A stretch of 64,000 bases of DNA from Actinokineospora pegani (GTDB lineage: Bacteria; Actinomycetota; Actinomycetes; Mycobacteriales; Pseudonocardiaceae). The stretch lies in the NCBI RefSeq assembly GCF_009745975.1, contig NZ_WHOL01000039.1:83928-147927 (forward strand), given 5' to 3'. Below the pieces are notes generated by a model that did not search any database, was not told the origin of the DNA, and saw only the letters and a list, made by a program, of their open reading frames with translations. A program made the translations under genes and the position numbers. Shown here one piece after another: positions 25,201 through 35,100 of the stretch (position 1 is the first letter of the stretch; each line of letters opens with the position of its first letter).

Positions 25201-27579
25201 TCAGGCGCCCACGTAGGCGGCGAGGTGTTCGCCGGTGAGGGTGGAGCGCTTGGCGACCAGGTCGGCCGGGGTGCCCTCGAAGACGACCTGGCCGCCGTCG
25301 TGGCCCGCGCCGGGGCCCAGGTCGATGATCCAGTCGGCGTGGGCCATGACGGCCTGGTGGTGTTCGATGACGATGACGGACTTGCCGGAGTCGACCAGGC
25401 GGTCGAGCAGGGTCAGGAGTTGTTCGACGTCGGCGAGGTGCAGGCCGGTGGTGGGCTCGTCGAGGACGTAGATGCCGCCCTTGTCGCCCATGTGGGTGGC
25501 GAGTTTGAGGCGTTGGCGCTCGCCGCCGGACAGGGTGGTGAGGGGTTGGCCGACCTTGAGGTAGCCCAGGCCGACGTCGTGGAGGCGGGTGAGGATGGCG
25601 TGGGCGGCGGGGAGCTTGGCCTCGCCCCCGGCGAAGAACTCCTTGGCCTCGGCCACCGACATGGCCAGCACCTGGCTGATGTCGCGGCCACCGAGGGTGT
25701 ACTCCAGGACCGAGGCCTGGAAGCGCTTGCCCTCGCACTCCTCGCACGTGGTGGCCACGCTCGCCATGACGCCCAGGTCGGTGTAGAGGACGCCCGCGCC
25801 GTTGCAGGTCGGGCAGGCGCCCTCGGAGTTGGCGCTGAACAGGGCGGGCTTGACCCCGTTGGCCTTGGCGAAGGCCTTGCGGACCGGCTCGAGCAGGCCG
25901 GTGTAGGTGGCCGGGTTGGAGCGCCGGGAGCCGCGGATCGGGGTCTGGTCGACGGTCACCACGCCCGCGTCCCTGGGCATCGACCCGTGCACCAGCGAGC
26001 TCTTGCCCGACCCGGCGACACCGGTCAGCACGCACAGCACGCCGAGCGGGATGTCGACGTCCACCTCGCGCAGGTTGTGCTTGTCCGCCCCGCGGATCTC
26101 CAGCGCCCCGGTGGGCGCGCGCAGCGCCTCCTTGAGCGCGGCCCGGTCGTCGAAGTGGCGGCCGGTGACGGTGTCGCTGGCGCGCAGGCCCTCGACCGTG
26201 CCCTCGAAGCAGACCGAGCCACCCGCCGAGCCCGCGCCGGGACCGAGGTCGACGACGTGGTCGGCGATCGCGATCGTCTCCGGCTTGTGCTCCACCACGA
26301 GCACCGTGTTCCCCTTGTCGCGCAACAGCAGCAACAGGTTGTTCATCCGCTGGATGTCGTGCGGGTGCAGGCCGGTGGTGGGCTCGTCGAAGACGTAGGT
26401 GACGTCGGTGAGCGACGACCCGAGGTGGCGGATCATCTTCACCCGCTGCGCCTCGCCGCCCGACAGCGTGCCAGACGGCCGCTCCAGCGACAGGTAGCCC
26501 AGACCGATCTCCACGAACGAGTCGAGGGTGTGGCGCAACGTGGCCAGCAGCGGCGCCACGCCCGGCTCGTCGAGCCCGCCCACCCACTCGGCGAGGTCGC
26601 TGATCTGCATCGAGCAGGCGTCGGCGATGCTCACGCCCTTGATCTTCGACGACCGCGCCCCCGCGCTCAGCCGCGTGCCGTCGCACTCGGGGCAGGTGGT
26701 GAAGGTGACCGCCCGGTCGACGAACGCCCGGATGTGGGCCTGCATCGACTCGCGGTCCTTGGACAGCATCGACTTCTGGATCTTCGGGATCAGGCCCTCG
26801 TAGGTGAGGTTGACGCCCTGGATCTTGACCTTGACCGGTTCCTTGTGGAGGAAGTCGTGCATCTCCTTCTTGGTGAACTTGGCGATGGGCTTGTCCGGGT
26901 CGAAGAACCCGGAGTCGCGGATCACCCGCACCGTCCAGCCGTCGCCGGTGTAGGCGGGGATGGTGAACGGGTCCTGGTTGAGCGACTTGGTGTCGTCGTA
27001 GAGCTCGGCGAGGTCGATGTCGGACACCGACCCCCGGCCCTCGCAGCGCACGCACATGCCGCCCGTGCGGGTGTAGGTGGCCTTCTCGGCCTTGGTCGCC
27101 GCGCCGCGCTCGACGGTGATCGAGCCGGAGCTGGTGATCGAGGCGGTGTTGAAGGAGAACGCGGTCGGCGGCCCGATGTGCGGGTCGCCGAGCCTGCTGA
27201 ACAGGATGCGCAGCAGCGCGTTGGCGTCGGTGGCGGTGCCCACGGTGGAGCGCGGGTCGGACCCCATCCGCTGCTGGTCGACGATGATCGCCGTGGTCAG
27301 CCCGTCGAGCACGTCGACGTCGGGCCGCGACTGCGTCGGCATGAAGCCCTGCACGAACGCGCTGTAGGTCTCGTTGATCATCCGCTGCGACTCGGCGGCG
27401 ATGGTGCTGAACACCAGCGAGCTCTTGCCGGAGCCGGACACGCCCGTGAACACCGTGAGCCTCCGCTTGGGCAGCTCGACGCTGACGTCCTGGAGGTTGT
27501 TCTCGCGCGCGCCGTGCACGCGGATCAGGTCGTGGCTGTCGGCGGCGTGCCGCGCCTCGGCCTTGGCGGCCCTGCTCAT
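25201..27579 (-). CDS. UvrA-like ABC-ATPase (class II, drug-resistance type)
   Basis: This 792-aa protein has two ABC ATPase halves. Walker A motifs are GVSGSGKSSL near the start and GVAGSGKSSL in the second half. Signatures are LSGGEAQRVKM and LSGGERQRLKL, and Walker B regions run into DEPTTGLH. Zinc-finger pairs are visible (CVRCEGRG, CPECDGTR, CPTCNGAG, CEECEGKR). It is about 150 residues shorter than UvrA and lacks room for the UvrB-binding domain, as in UvrA2/DrrC-type proteins that protect against DNA-binding drugs. The ATG at 27579 has GGGAGA upstream. Confidence 0.9.
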   Translation of the reverse strand: MSRAAKAEARHAADSHDLIRVHGARENNLQDVSVELPKRRLTVFTGVSGSGKSSLVFSTIAAESQRMINETYSAFVQGFMPTQSRPDVDVLDGLTTAIIVDQQRMGSDPRSTVGTATDANALLRILFSRLGDPHIGPPTAFSFNTASITSSGSITVERGAATKAEKATYTRTGGMCVRCEGRGSVSDIDLAELYDDTKSLNQDPFTIPAYTGDGWTVRVIRDSGFFDPDKPIAKFTKKEMHDFLHKEPVKVKIQGVNLTYEGLIPKIQKSMLSKDRESMQAHIRAFVDRAVTFTTCPECDGTRLSAGARSSKIKGVSIADACSMQISDLAEWVGGLDEPGVAPLLATLRHTLDSFVEIGLGYLSLERPSGTLSGGEAQRVKMIRHLGSSLTDVTYVFDEPTTGLHPHDIQRMNNLLLLLRDKGNTVLVVEHKPETIAIADHVVDLGPGAGSAGGSVCFEGTVEGLRASDTVTGRHFDDRAALKEALRAPTGALEIRGADKHNLREVDVDIPLGVLCVLTGVAGSGKSSLVHGSMPRDAGVVTVDQTPIRGSRRSNPATYTGLLEPVRKAFAKANGVKPALFSANSEGACPTCNGAGVLYTDLGVMASVATTCEECEGKRFQASVLEYTLGGRDISQVLAMSVAEAKEFFAGGEAKLPAAHAILTRLHDVGLGYLKVGQPLTTLSGGERQRLKLATHMGDKGGIYVLDEPTTGLHLADVEQLLTLLDRLVDSGKSVIVIEHHQAVMAHADWIIDLGPGAGHDGGQVVFEGTPADLVAKRSTLTGEHLAAYVGA

Positions 27580-27697
27580 CCCATCTCCCTCGCTCGACGG
27601 GGCCGGGTGCGTGCTCACGTCATCACCCGACCAGCCCAGCGCAGTATGTCCGACCGGACCGACACTCCGCCGCGGCACCGCCCCGGCCAGGGCGGTC

Positions 27698-28144
27698 CTA
27701 GCTCGGACAGGTCCCCCGTCGCAGGGTTTGCCCGCCGCCGCGCAGGGTCACCGTCGCCGTGCTGGAGTCCTCCCCGGCCAGCACCGTGCACACGATCTGG
27801 CTGACCGCCAGGGGGCTCAGCCGCGTGAGGTCGTCACTCAGGTCGACCTCGATCCCGTCCGCCGTCCACCGCGACTCCGCGGGGGCGGCGGACGCGGGCA
27901 CCTCCGTCGTCAGCCCGTTCGCCGACTCCTCCGGGGTCGGGCCAGCGGCCAGCGCGGCGACCACGTCCGTCCCCCCGGGGCGCCCGACCGCCACGACCGC
28001 CCCGGCCGCGACGAAGTGCAGCACGGGGACCGCCGCTCGCGTGGGCCCGTCCGGCGCTTCCACCCCGGAGATCACACCGCTCGGTCGCACCCCGCAGCCT
28101 GCCAGCACGAGGCCGACCAGCGCCGCGCACACCACCCGCCTCAC
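27698..28144 (-). CDS. small lipoprotein of two-component operon
   Basis: The 148-aa secreted lipoprotein starts VRRVVCAALVGLVLAGCG, with lipobox LAGC. The mature part contains VLHFVAAGAVVAV, then a region with ALAAGPTPEESANGLTTEVP and ESRWTADGIEVDLSDDL. That pattern resembles GerMN-type envelope modules (tentative). Its start overlaps the kinase stop (GTGA), making an RR-HK-lipoprotein operon like CseB/CseC or AfsQ sets, in which the lipoprotein tunes kinase signalling. Confidence 0.78.
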   Translation of the reverse strand: MRRVVCAALVGLVLAGCGVRPSGVISGVEAPDGPTRAAVPVLHFVAAGAVVAVGRPGGTDVVAALAAGPTPEESANGLTTEVPASAAPAESRWTADGIEVDLSDDLTRLSPLAVSQIVCTVLAGEDSSTATVTLRGGGQTLRRGTCPS

Positions 28145-29514
28145 CGCGCGGCCACCGGAAGCCGCAGCGTGAACACCGCGCCACCCCCCGCCCGGTTGGC
28201 CGCCGTCAGCGCGCCCCCGTGCAACCGGGCGTTCTCCCAGGCGATCGCCAGGCCCAGACCGCTGCCCTCGGAGCGGCCGCGGGCGGTGTCGGCCTTGTAC
28301 AACCGGTCGAACACGTGCGGGAGCACCTCCTCGTCGAGTCCCGGGCCGTGGTCGGCGACCTCGATGACCACGTCCCCTCCCGAGCGCGTCAGGGTCACCG
28401 CGACCGGGGGCGCGCCGTGGCGCAGGGCGTTGCCGACCAGGTTGGCCACGATGACGTCCAACCGGCGCGGGTCCAGCGTGGCGAGCACGGCGGGGGACAG
28501 GTCCGCGTCGACGTCGAAGCCCCGCACGCGCAGCGTCGCCCGGACGGCCTCGGCGACGTCGACCTCGTCCACCGCGAGCCCGGCCGCGCCGGAGTCGAAG
28601 CGGCTGACCTCGATCAGGTCGTCGACCAGGCGGGCCAGGTTCTGGGTCTCGCGGCTGACCAGCCGGACCGCCTGGCCCGCGACCTCGGGCAGGTCGGCGG
28701 CCTCGGCGTCGAGGACGTCGGTCACCGCCGCCATCGCGGCCAGCGGGGTGCGCAGCTCGTGGGACACGTCGGCGACGAAGCGGCGGGCGTCCGCCTCCAG
28801 CGCGCGCAGCTCGGCCACGTGGGCGCGCAGGGACTCCGCGGTGGTGTTGAAGGTGCGGGAGACCTCGGCCAGCTCGTCCGTGCCGCGCACCTCGATGCGG
28901 GTGTCCAGGTCGCCCTCGCCCAGCCGCCGGGCGGCGGTGCGCAGCTCGCGCACCGGGCCCAGGACGCTGCGCGCCGCCAGCAGCGCCAGCAGCAGGCCGA
29001 ACAGCAGGCCCGCCCCGCCGATCAGCCACGCGTCCCTGGCCAGCCCCCCGACCGCTTCGGCTTCGGCGGTCAGCCGGCGCAGCACGTACACCTCGACACC
29101 CGACGGACGGGTGTCCACCCGCAGTCGCATGCCGATGACCAGCGCCGTCGTGCCCCCCAGGTCGACCCGCTGCCAGGCGACCCTGCCCTGGCCGACCTTG
29201 GCGCGCAGCTCGTCGGTGACCACAGCCGGGTCCAGCCCACCCCCGCTGAGCCCGCCGCCGGAGGCCAGCGCGACGCCCTCGCGGCCGGACACCGCGCCCG
29301 CGACCTGCCGCAGCAACGCGGCGCTGAGCGGTGTGGTGTCGAGCGGGTAGAGCCGCTGGACGCGGTTGGTCGTCTCGATGACGGCGTTGTCCTGGGCCCG
29401 TTGCACGATCGCGTCCCGGGCCCGCACGTAGCCCGCGCCCGCCACCGCTGCCGCGGTGACGACGCTGAGCAGCGCGAACGCCAGCAGCAGCCGGGTGCGC
29501 AGGCCCAGCCTCAC
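28141..29514 (-). CDS. sensor histidine kinase
   Basis: The 457-aa kinase has TM1 at about 8-30, an extracytoplasmic sensor of about 130 residues and TM2 at about 163-185 (LIGGAGLLFGLLLALLAARSVL). HAMP (VRELRTAARRLGEGDLDTRIEV) follows, then the H-box RRFVADVSHELRTPLAAM, N-box VANLVGNALRHG, G1 ADHGPGLDEE, the F-box region FDRLYKAD and G2 GSGLGLAIA. GTGA overlaps couple it to the response regulator before it and the lipoprotein after it. The VanY-like gene across the divergent gap suggests an envelope-stress role. Confidence 0.93.
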   Translation of the reverse strand: MRLGLRTRLLLAFALLSVVTAAAVAGAGYVRARDAIVQRAQDNAVIETTNRVQRLYPLDTTPLSAALLRQVAGAVSGREGVALASGGGLSGGGLDPAVVTDELRAKVGQGRVAWQRVDLGGTTALVIGMRLRVDTRPSGVEVYVLRRLTAEAEAVGGLARDAWLIGGAGLLFGLLLALLAARSVLGPVRELRTAARRLGEGDLDTRIEVRGTDELAEVSRTFNTTAESLRAHVAELRALEADARRFVADVSHELRTPLAAMAAVTDVLDAEAADLPEVAGQAVRLVSRETQNLARLVDDLIEVSRFDSGAAGLAVDEVDVAEAVRATLRVRGFDVDADLSPAVLATLDPRRLDVIVANLVGNALRHGAPPVAVTLTRSGGDVVIEVADHGPGLDEEVLPHVFDRLYKADTARGRSEGSGLGLAIAWENARLHGGALTAANRAGGGAVFTLRLPVAAR

Positions 29515-30191
29515 AACGGGCCGAACCGGTAGCCGAACCCGCGGACCGTCCGGATGTACACCGGGGCCGCCGGGTCGTCCTCGACCTTGGCGCGCAGCCG
29601 CTGCACGCACGCGTCGACCAGCCGGGAGTCGCCGAGGTAGCCCTGGTCCCACACCGACTCCAGCAGCACCTGGCGGCTGAACACCCGGCCGGGCGCGGCC
29701 GACAGCTCCAGCAGCAGCCGCAGCTCCGTCGGCGCGAGCGCGACCGGCTGCCCGCGCTTGGCGACCACCAGCCCGTCGCGGTCGACGACCAGGTCGCCGT
29801 GGCGCTCCTGCCGGTCGGCGCCCGGCCGCCGTTCGCCGCGCCGCAGCACGGCCCGGATCCGCGCCTCGAGCACCCTGGCCCGCGCGGGCTTGACCACGTA
29901 GTCGTCCGCGCCCGCCTCCAGCCCGGCGACCACGTCGATGTCGTCGTCGCGGGCGGTGAGCATGATGATCGGCAGGTCCCCGGCCGCCCGGACGCGCCTG
30001 CACACCTCGAACCCGTCCACCCCGGGCAGCATCAGGTCGAGCACCACCACGTCGGGCGGGTCGGCGGCCACCGCGGCCAGGCCCGCCTCGCCGGTGCCGA
30101 CGGCCTCGACCTCGTGGCCCTGGTAGGTCAGGGCGATCCGCAGCCCGTCCCGCACGGCGGCGTCGTCCTCGATGAGCAGTACGCGCGGCAT
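29511..30191 (-). CDS. OmpR-family response regulator
   Basis: The 226-aa regulator has a receiver domain (RVLLIEDDAAVRDGLRIAL; phospho-acceptor Asp in VVVLDLMLPGVDGFEVCRRV; LTARDDDID; DDYVVKPA). The winged-helix output domain contains LAPTELRLLLELSAAPGRVFSRQVLL and VQRLRAKVEDDP through GFGYRF. It is the first gene of the RR-HK-lipoprotein operon. The gap to the divergent VanY-like gene is 159 bp, so that peptidase is a plausible target. Confidence 0.93.
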   Translation of the reverse strand: MPRVLLIEDDAAVRDGLRIALTYQGHEVEAVGTGEAGLAAVAADPPDVVVLDLMLPGVDGFEVCRRVRAAGDLPIIMLTARDDDIDVVAGLEAGADDYVVKPARARVLEARIRAVLRRGERRPGADRQERHGDLVVDRDGLVVAKRGQPVALAPTELRLLLELSAAPGRVFSRQVLLESVWDQGYLGDSRLVDACVQRLRAKVEDDPAAPVYIRTVRGFGYRFGPL

Positions 30192-30350
30192 GTCCCCACT
30201 ATCGCAGCCGGGCGTCCTGGGCCCGTCCCCGACATGTCATGGTCCGGTGACGGATCTTGTCGCACAACCAGGACGTGACGCGCACGGCCCGGGGACAACC
30301 GCGGTCGAGAGTCGGTGGTGTACCGCTCCCAGCCTCCCAGGAGGACCGCC

Positions 30351-30866
30351 GTGTCCCGTCTCCGCGCCACCATCGGCCTCGCTGTCGTCCTCGCCGCCTG
30401 CGCCCCAGGGGCCACCAGCGCTCCCCCGGAGCCCACCGCGGAAGGCGATATCCCCGCCCACAGCAGCATCTCCCCGCACGACGACCACCCCGCCCTCGCC
30501 CGCCTCGACCCCGCCCTGCTCGCGGCCGTGCGCCAGGCCACCGAGGACGCCCGCCGGTCCGGGATCGAGCTGCGGGTCACCTCCGGCTGGCGCTCCGCCG
30601 ACTACCAGCGCCGCCTGCTGGACGCCGCCATCGCCAAGCACGGCAGCCTCGAGGAGGCCCGCCGCTGGGTCGCCACCCCGGAGGGGTCCGCCCACGTCAC
30701 CGGTGAAGCCGTCGACATCGGCCCCACCGACGCCGCCGACTGGCTCATCCGCAACGGCGACAGGTACGGGCTGTGCCAGACCTACGCGAACGAGATGTGG
30801 CACTTCGAGCTGCGCACCACCCCGGGCGGCCAGTGCCCCGCGCCACTGCCGGACGCGGGCGGCTGA
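30351..30866 (+). CDS. VanY-like D-alanyl-D-alanine carboxypeptidase lipoprotein
   Basis: This 171-aa M15-family zinc peptidase has lipobox LAAC after VSRLRATIGLAVV, so it is anchored outside the cell. The catalytic features are SGWRSADYQRRL, the zinc ligands in HVTGEAVDIG, and the terminal motif EMWHFEL. Such enzymes trim the terminal D-Ala of peptidoglycan stems. AGGAGGA precedes the GTG start at 30351. It is divergent from a two-component operon that may control it, as VanRS controls VanY. Confidence 0.88.
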   Translation: MSRLRATIGLAVVLAACAPGATSAPPEPTAEGDIPAHSSISPHDDHPALARLDPALLAAVRQATEDARRSGIELRVTSGWRSADYQRRLLDAAIAKHGSLEEARRWVATPEGSAHVTGEAVDIGPTDAADWLIRNGDRYGLCQTYANEMWHFELRTTPGGQCPAPLPDAGG

Positions 30867-30955
30867 GGACAAGAGGTGGCCTCGCCTTGCGGCCGCCCCG
30901 CCCGGTGCCCAGGGTCGGGGCGGACGCGCCCGGGCGGGACCAGTAGACATGTCGG

Positions 30956-31981
30956 GTGCGGACGAACTCGGGGACTCGGACCGACTGGGCCACGCGCTGG
31001 CGCGCGGCCAAGGCGAAGCGGCGATGGCTGGACCACCTGGCGCGGGCGGGGAACCGCTACATCGAGCACAGCGGGTACCAGTACGTCGCCTCGATCACCT
31101 ACTTCAGCGTGCTGTCGATCGTGCCCATGCTGATGGTCGGGTTCTCCACGGCGGGGTTCGTGCTGGCGGGCAGCCCGGACCTGCTCGACGAGCTGCGCGC
31201 GATCGTCGCCAACGCCGTGCCCAGGGCACTTGACGCCGAGGTCGGCGACCTGCTGGACAACCTCATCGACGAACGCGCCCACATCGGCGTGCTGGGCCTG
31301 GTCATCGGGCTGTACTCGGGCTGGAACTGGATGAACGCCCTGCGCGACGCGCTGACCGCGATGTGGGACCAGCACCGGCGCGACCAGCCGCTGCTGAGCA
31401 TGGTCGTCCGCGACCTGCTGGCGCTGTTCAGCCTGGTGGTCGCGCTGATCGTGTCCTTCGGCCTGACGGCGATCGGCGCGGGCGCGGGGGCGTGGCTGCT
31501 GGACCTGGCCGGGGTCGACGGCACCCCGGCGGCGTCGGTGCTGCTCACGGTCACCTCGGTGCTGCTCGCGCTCACCGCCGACTGGCTGGTGTTCCTCTGG
31601 GTGCTCACCAAGCTGCCGCGCGAACCCGTCGGCCTGCGCAGCGCCATCCGCGGCGCCGCCGCCGCCGCGCTCGGCTTCGAGCTGCTCAAGGTCGCGGGCA
31701 ACATCTACCTGGGCATCATCGGCGGCTCACCCAGCGGCGTGGCGTTCGGCTCGGTCATCGGCCTGCTGGTCTTCATCTCCCTGGTGTCCCGCCTGCTGAT
31801 CTTCATCACCGCCTGGACCGCCACCGGCAGCGACACCATCGAGCGCAGGCCGGTGCGGGCCCCGCCGCCCGCCGTGATCAACGTCGCCGCCCCCGAACCG
31901 GGCAACCCCCTGCGCCCCGCCCTCTTCGGCGCCGCTTTCGGCGCGGTCGCGACGTTCTTGCTCACCCGCCGGGACCGCTGA
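30956..31981 (+). CDS. YihY/virulence-factor BrkB family membrane protein
   Basis: The 341-aa inner-membrane protein has six hydrophobic segments in the YihY pattern. GYQYVASITYFSVLSIVPMLM opens the family region, LVIGLYSGWNWMNALRDALTAMWD is the conserved core, and FLWVLTKLPREPVGLRSAIRGA is also typical. The C-terminus adds another hydrophobic segment before a basic end. Its role is unknown; the old ribonuclease BN label for this family was an error. The GTG start at 30956 lies 89 bp after the VanY-like gene. Confidence 0.88.
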   Translation: MRTNSGTRTDWATRWRAAKAKRRWLDHLARAGNRYIEHSGYQYVASITYFSVLSIVPMLMVGFSTAGFVLAGSPDLLDELRAIVANAVPRALDAEVGDLLDNLIDERAHIGVLGLVIGLYSGWNWMNALRDALTAMWDQHRRDQPLLSMVVRDLLALFSLVVALIVSFGLTAIGAGAGAWLLDLAGVDGTPAASVLLTVTSVLLALTADWLVFLWVLTKLPREPVGLRSAIRGAAAAALGFELLKVAGNIYLGIIGGSPSGVAFGSVIGLLVFISLVSRLLIFITAWTATGSDTIERRPVRAPPPAVINVAAPEPGNPLRPALFGAAFGAVATFLLTRRDR

Positions 31982-32107
31982 CTCCTCGGCTTGTCCAGAG
32001 TGGACGAATAAGGGCCCCAAGATCATCCGGCGCTGGGGACCCCCCGATTCCACGTTACCGGTGGGGGCCGACAGGGTCGGGGTGTCGAGGTCGGGTTGTC
32101 CACAGGG

Positions 32108-32143
32108 CAGGGGCCGACCGACCGGGAGGTCGATCGGCCCCTG
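32108..32143. terminator. bidirectional hairpin terminator
   Basis: A 16-bp stem with one mismatch (32108-32123 with 32128-32143) and a 4-nt GGGA loop lies between the convergent YihY-type gene (ends 31981) and the penicillin-acylase gene (ends 32162). Confidence 0.8.
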
Positions 32144-32161
32144 CGGGTCGAGCGGGGTCGG

Positions 32162-35100
32162 TCAGTTGGCGTAGACGGCGAACTCGTAGAGGGAATAGCC
32201 GAAGGGGGTGGCTCGGGACTCGCCCCGCATGCGGATGTGGCGGGCCTCGGTGGTGGGGAAGGTGATCACGTCTGTGCCGCCGTCTCCGGTCGAGGTGGTT
32301 GAGACGTCCCGCCAGGTTCGGCCGTCGGGGGAGACCTGTAGGCGGTAGGCCTTGGCGTAGGAGGCCTCCCAGGCCAGGACTGCGCGGGAGAGGACCTTGG
32401 TGGCGCCCAGGTCCAGGGCGAGCCACTGGTTGTTGTTCCAGTTGCTGGCCCAGCGGGTGCGGGGGTTGTCGTCCACGGCGTTGCGGGCGGGGTTGAGGAG
32501 TTCGGCGCCGGAGGCGGTGGCCCTGGCGCCCCTGGCCAGGTTGGCGATGTCGTCGCCGCGGTGGGCGGGGAACTCGACGACCTGCTGGAAGGTGGGGCGG
32601 TTCTGCCAGCTGATCGGGTCCTGGGTGACGCCGCCGAGTGCGTTGTGGATGATCGCGTCGGCGCACCACTGGTCGCCGGGCTCGCAGTGGGAGTCGCCGG
32701 GGTAGACCTTGTCGGCGGGGGTGGCCGCGGCCTGCTTGAGGGTATCGAGGAGGACCTGCTTGCAGCGGTCCAGGTCACCGTCGCCGCAGAAGGTCCTGGC
32801 GAGCGGGGCCTGGACGGGGTCGCCCAGCACGGCGCGGAGGTCCTTGTGGACGAAGCCCCACCAACCGCCCTGGAAGGCCGAGCCGCGGTGGCTCTGGTTG
32901 TAGGAGGGGGACTCGTCGACCTTCTGGACGCGGGTCAGCCCGGTGAAGGCGGACTCGCCCAGACCCGGCTGGAACTGCCCGCGCACCAGCAGCGGCCACC
33001 AGGCGTCGAGCACCTTGATCGCGTTGGCGTGGGCGTAGGTCCGGCTGCCCTGCTCGGTCTCGGTGCGCAGGCTGCCGTCGGCGACCCACCGCTTGAGCTC
33101 GGCCACGGTCGCCGCGCTGGCGGCGTCGCCGTCGCCGAGCACGCGGAAGACCTCGGGCAGCACCCGCTCGGCGCGCAGGTCGGCCAGCGCGGCCTCGGCC
33201 ATCGCCTGGGTCAGGTTCACCCGGTCGACCTTGCCGCCGTCGGCGATCAGCGCCTTGACCCTGGAGTCGAGCAGGTCGCCGCGGTGCACCGAGCCCCGGT
33301 CCAGGCCCGAGGCGGCCATCCCCGGCGCCTGGCCGTTGTTCCAGGAGATCAGGTAGTCCTGGTTGACGACGTTCGGGTGCTCCTCGGCCGGGGCGTAGTC
33401 GGCGCGGTTCGTCGCCGGGTCCCAGTTGTCCCAGTCGTAGTCGCTGTTGGCCAGGACCGGCATCCCCGGGTCGACCGTGGGCTTGCGCACCGGGTGCATG
33501 CCGGAGTTGAAGTAGGCGATGTCGCGCGAGTCGGCGTAGAACCAGTTGAAGTTGTAGGTCATGTGCGAGGCCGCGCGCTGGAAGTCCGCGGCCGAGGTCA
33601 TCGCGTCCGGGTCGTTGAACTCCTGGAAGCCGATCACCGTGTCCAGCTCGTGCTGGTAGGTCGAGCGCAGCGTCGCGTAGGCGACGGGCTTGCCGCCGAT
33701 AGTGGCCCGGTGCGTCACCGGGCCGTACTTCGTCCGGTAGGAGCGCAACGTGTAAGAGCCCGCTGGCGTGGTGCTGCCGATGGACGTCTTCCACGCGTTC
33801 TTGCGCTCGACGACCTCCATTGGCGTGCACGTGCCGCGCAGCATGTACGCGTTGCTGTCCTTGGTGACCGGGCTGCCGTCAGTGCTGCACAGGTCGACCG
33901 CGTAGGTGTCGGTGATGTCCTGCCCGGAGCTGGTGGCGCTCCACGAGTAGTCCTGGCCGCGGCCGAGCAGGATGTAGAAGCTGATGCCCGCGAACGACGC
34001 GCCCCGCGCGCTGATGCCCGGACCCTGCAACTCCTGCAGCATCAGCATCTGCGGCGCGTAGTAGCCGGTCTGCGGGCCGAAGACGGCCACCGGGTTGCCG
34101 CTCTCGGTGTGCGCGCCGGAGACCAGCAGCGCGTTGGACATCCCGCGCTTGTCCGACAGCAGGTCGCCGGGCAGCACCCCGTCGTCGAGGATGCCGCGCG
34201 CGGCCTCCAGCTCCTTGGGGGCGGCGGGCTGCTGGGCGGTCCCGGTCTCGGTGCGGTCGTAGACCAGCGGCTGCGAGGTCACCGAGCCCTTGTCCGGCAT
34301 GGCCAGGCCCTGCGGGTTGTCCGGGGCCTTGGCGTACGGGAAGGACTGGCCGTTGTGGATGGTCTGGATGTGCTCCGGGTCGTCCTCGCCGCGGAAGCTC
34401 TTCCAGACCTTCTCGCCCTCGACGACGCCGTAGCGCTCCTGGATCGCCAGTTTCGCGATCGCGGCCTGCACCTCGCCGCCGCCACCGCCGCCGAACTGCG
34501 AGCCGATCAGCGAGGCGATCACGGCCAGGTCGGTGAGCTTGAACGGCTCGATCCGGCCCTTGTTCGTCAGCGCGTCGATGTGCCCGAGCAGCACGTACTC
34601 GCCGGGGAAGGACCGGCTGTTGTAGACCTCGGTGATGTACTGGTTGACCCCGTCGAGGTAGGAGCGGGCGTCGGCGATGGCCACTTGGCCGCGCGGGCTG
34701 GCCGCGGCGGCCTCGTCGACCTGCCGCTGCAACTCCTCCTCGGTGTAGGGCGCCTCCGAGAAGAAGCCCTGCTCCAGCGACTGGTTGGACGCGGCGCCGC
34801 CCGCGAACGGGGTCAACTGGCCGCGCCCGACCCGGCGCAGGACGTCCATCAGGAACAGCCGGTCCTGGGCGGCGGCGTAGCCCGCGCCGAACGTCGTGCC
34901 CGACCGGGTGGTCCCGTAGATGTGCGGGATGCCGGTGGCCTTCTCCCGGATGATGGTGACGTCGGCCCTGGGCTTCTTGGTGCTCTCCACCTGCTCCGGC
35001 GGCACCCCGAACGACGAGTCGTTGAGGAAGGTGTTGATCTTGTCGGTGGTCAGCGCGCCGCGCCCCTGCGCCAGGGCGTCGTACTTGCCGATCTGGTCGT

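Noticed and set aside
24459..25238. A 259-aa open frame overlapping the RibD-like gene
   Set aside because: Its translation is Arg/Pro-rich and lacks motifs, while the neighbouring frame carries the full RibD/DHFR-like signature.
25201..27579. Genuine excision-repair UvrA
   Set aside because: At 792 aa it is too short and lacks room for the UvrB-binding domain. It fits the UvrA2/DrrC-like class better.
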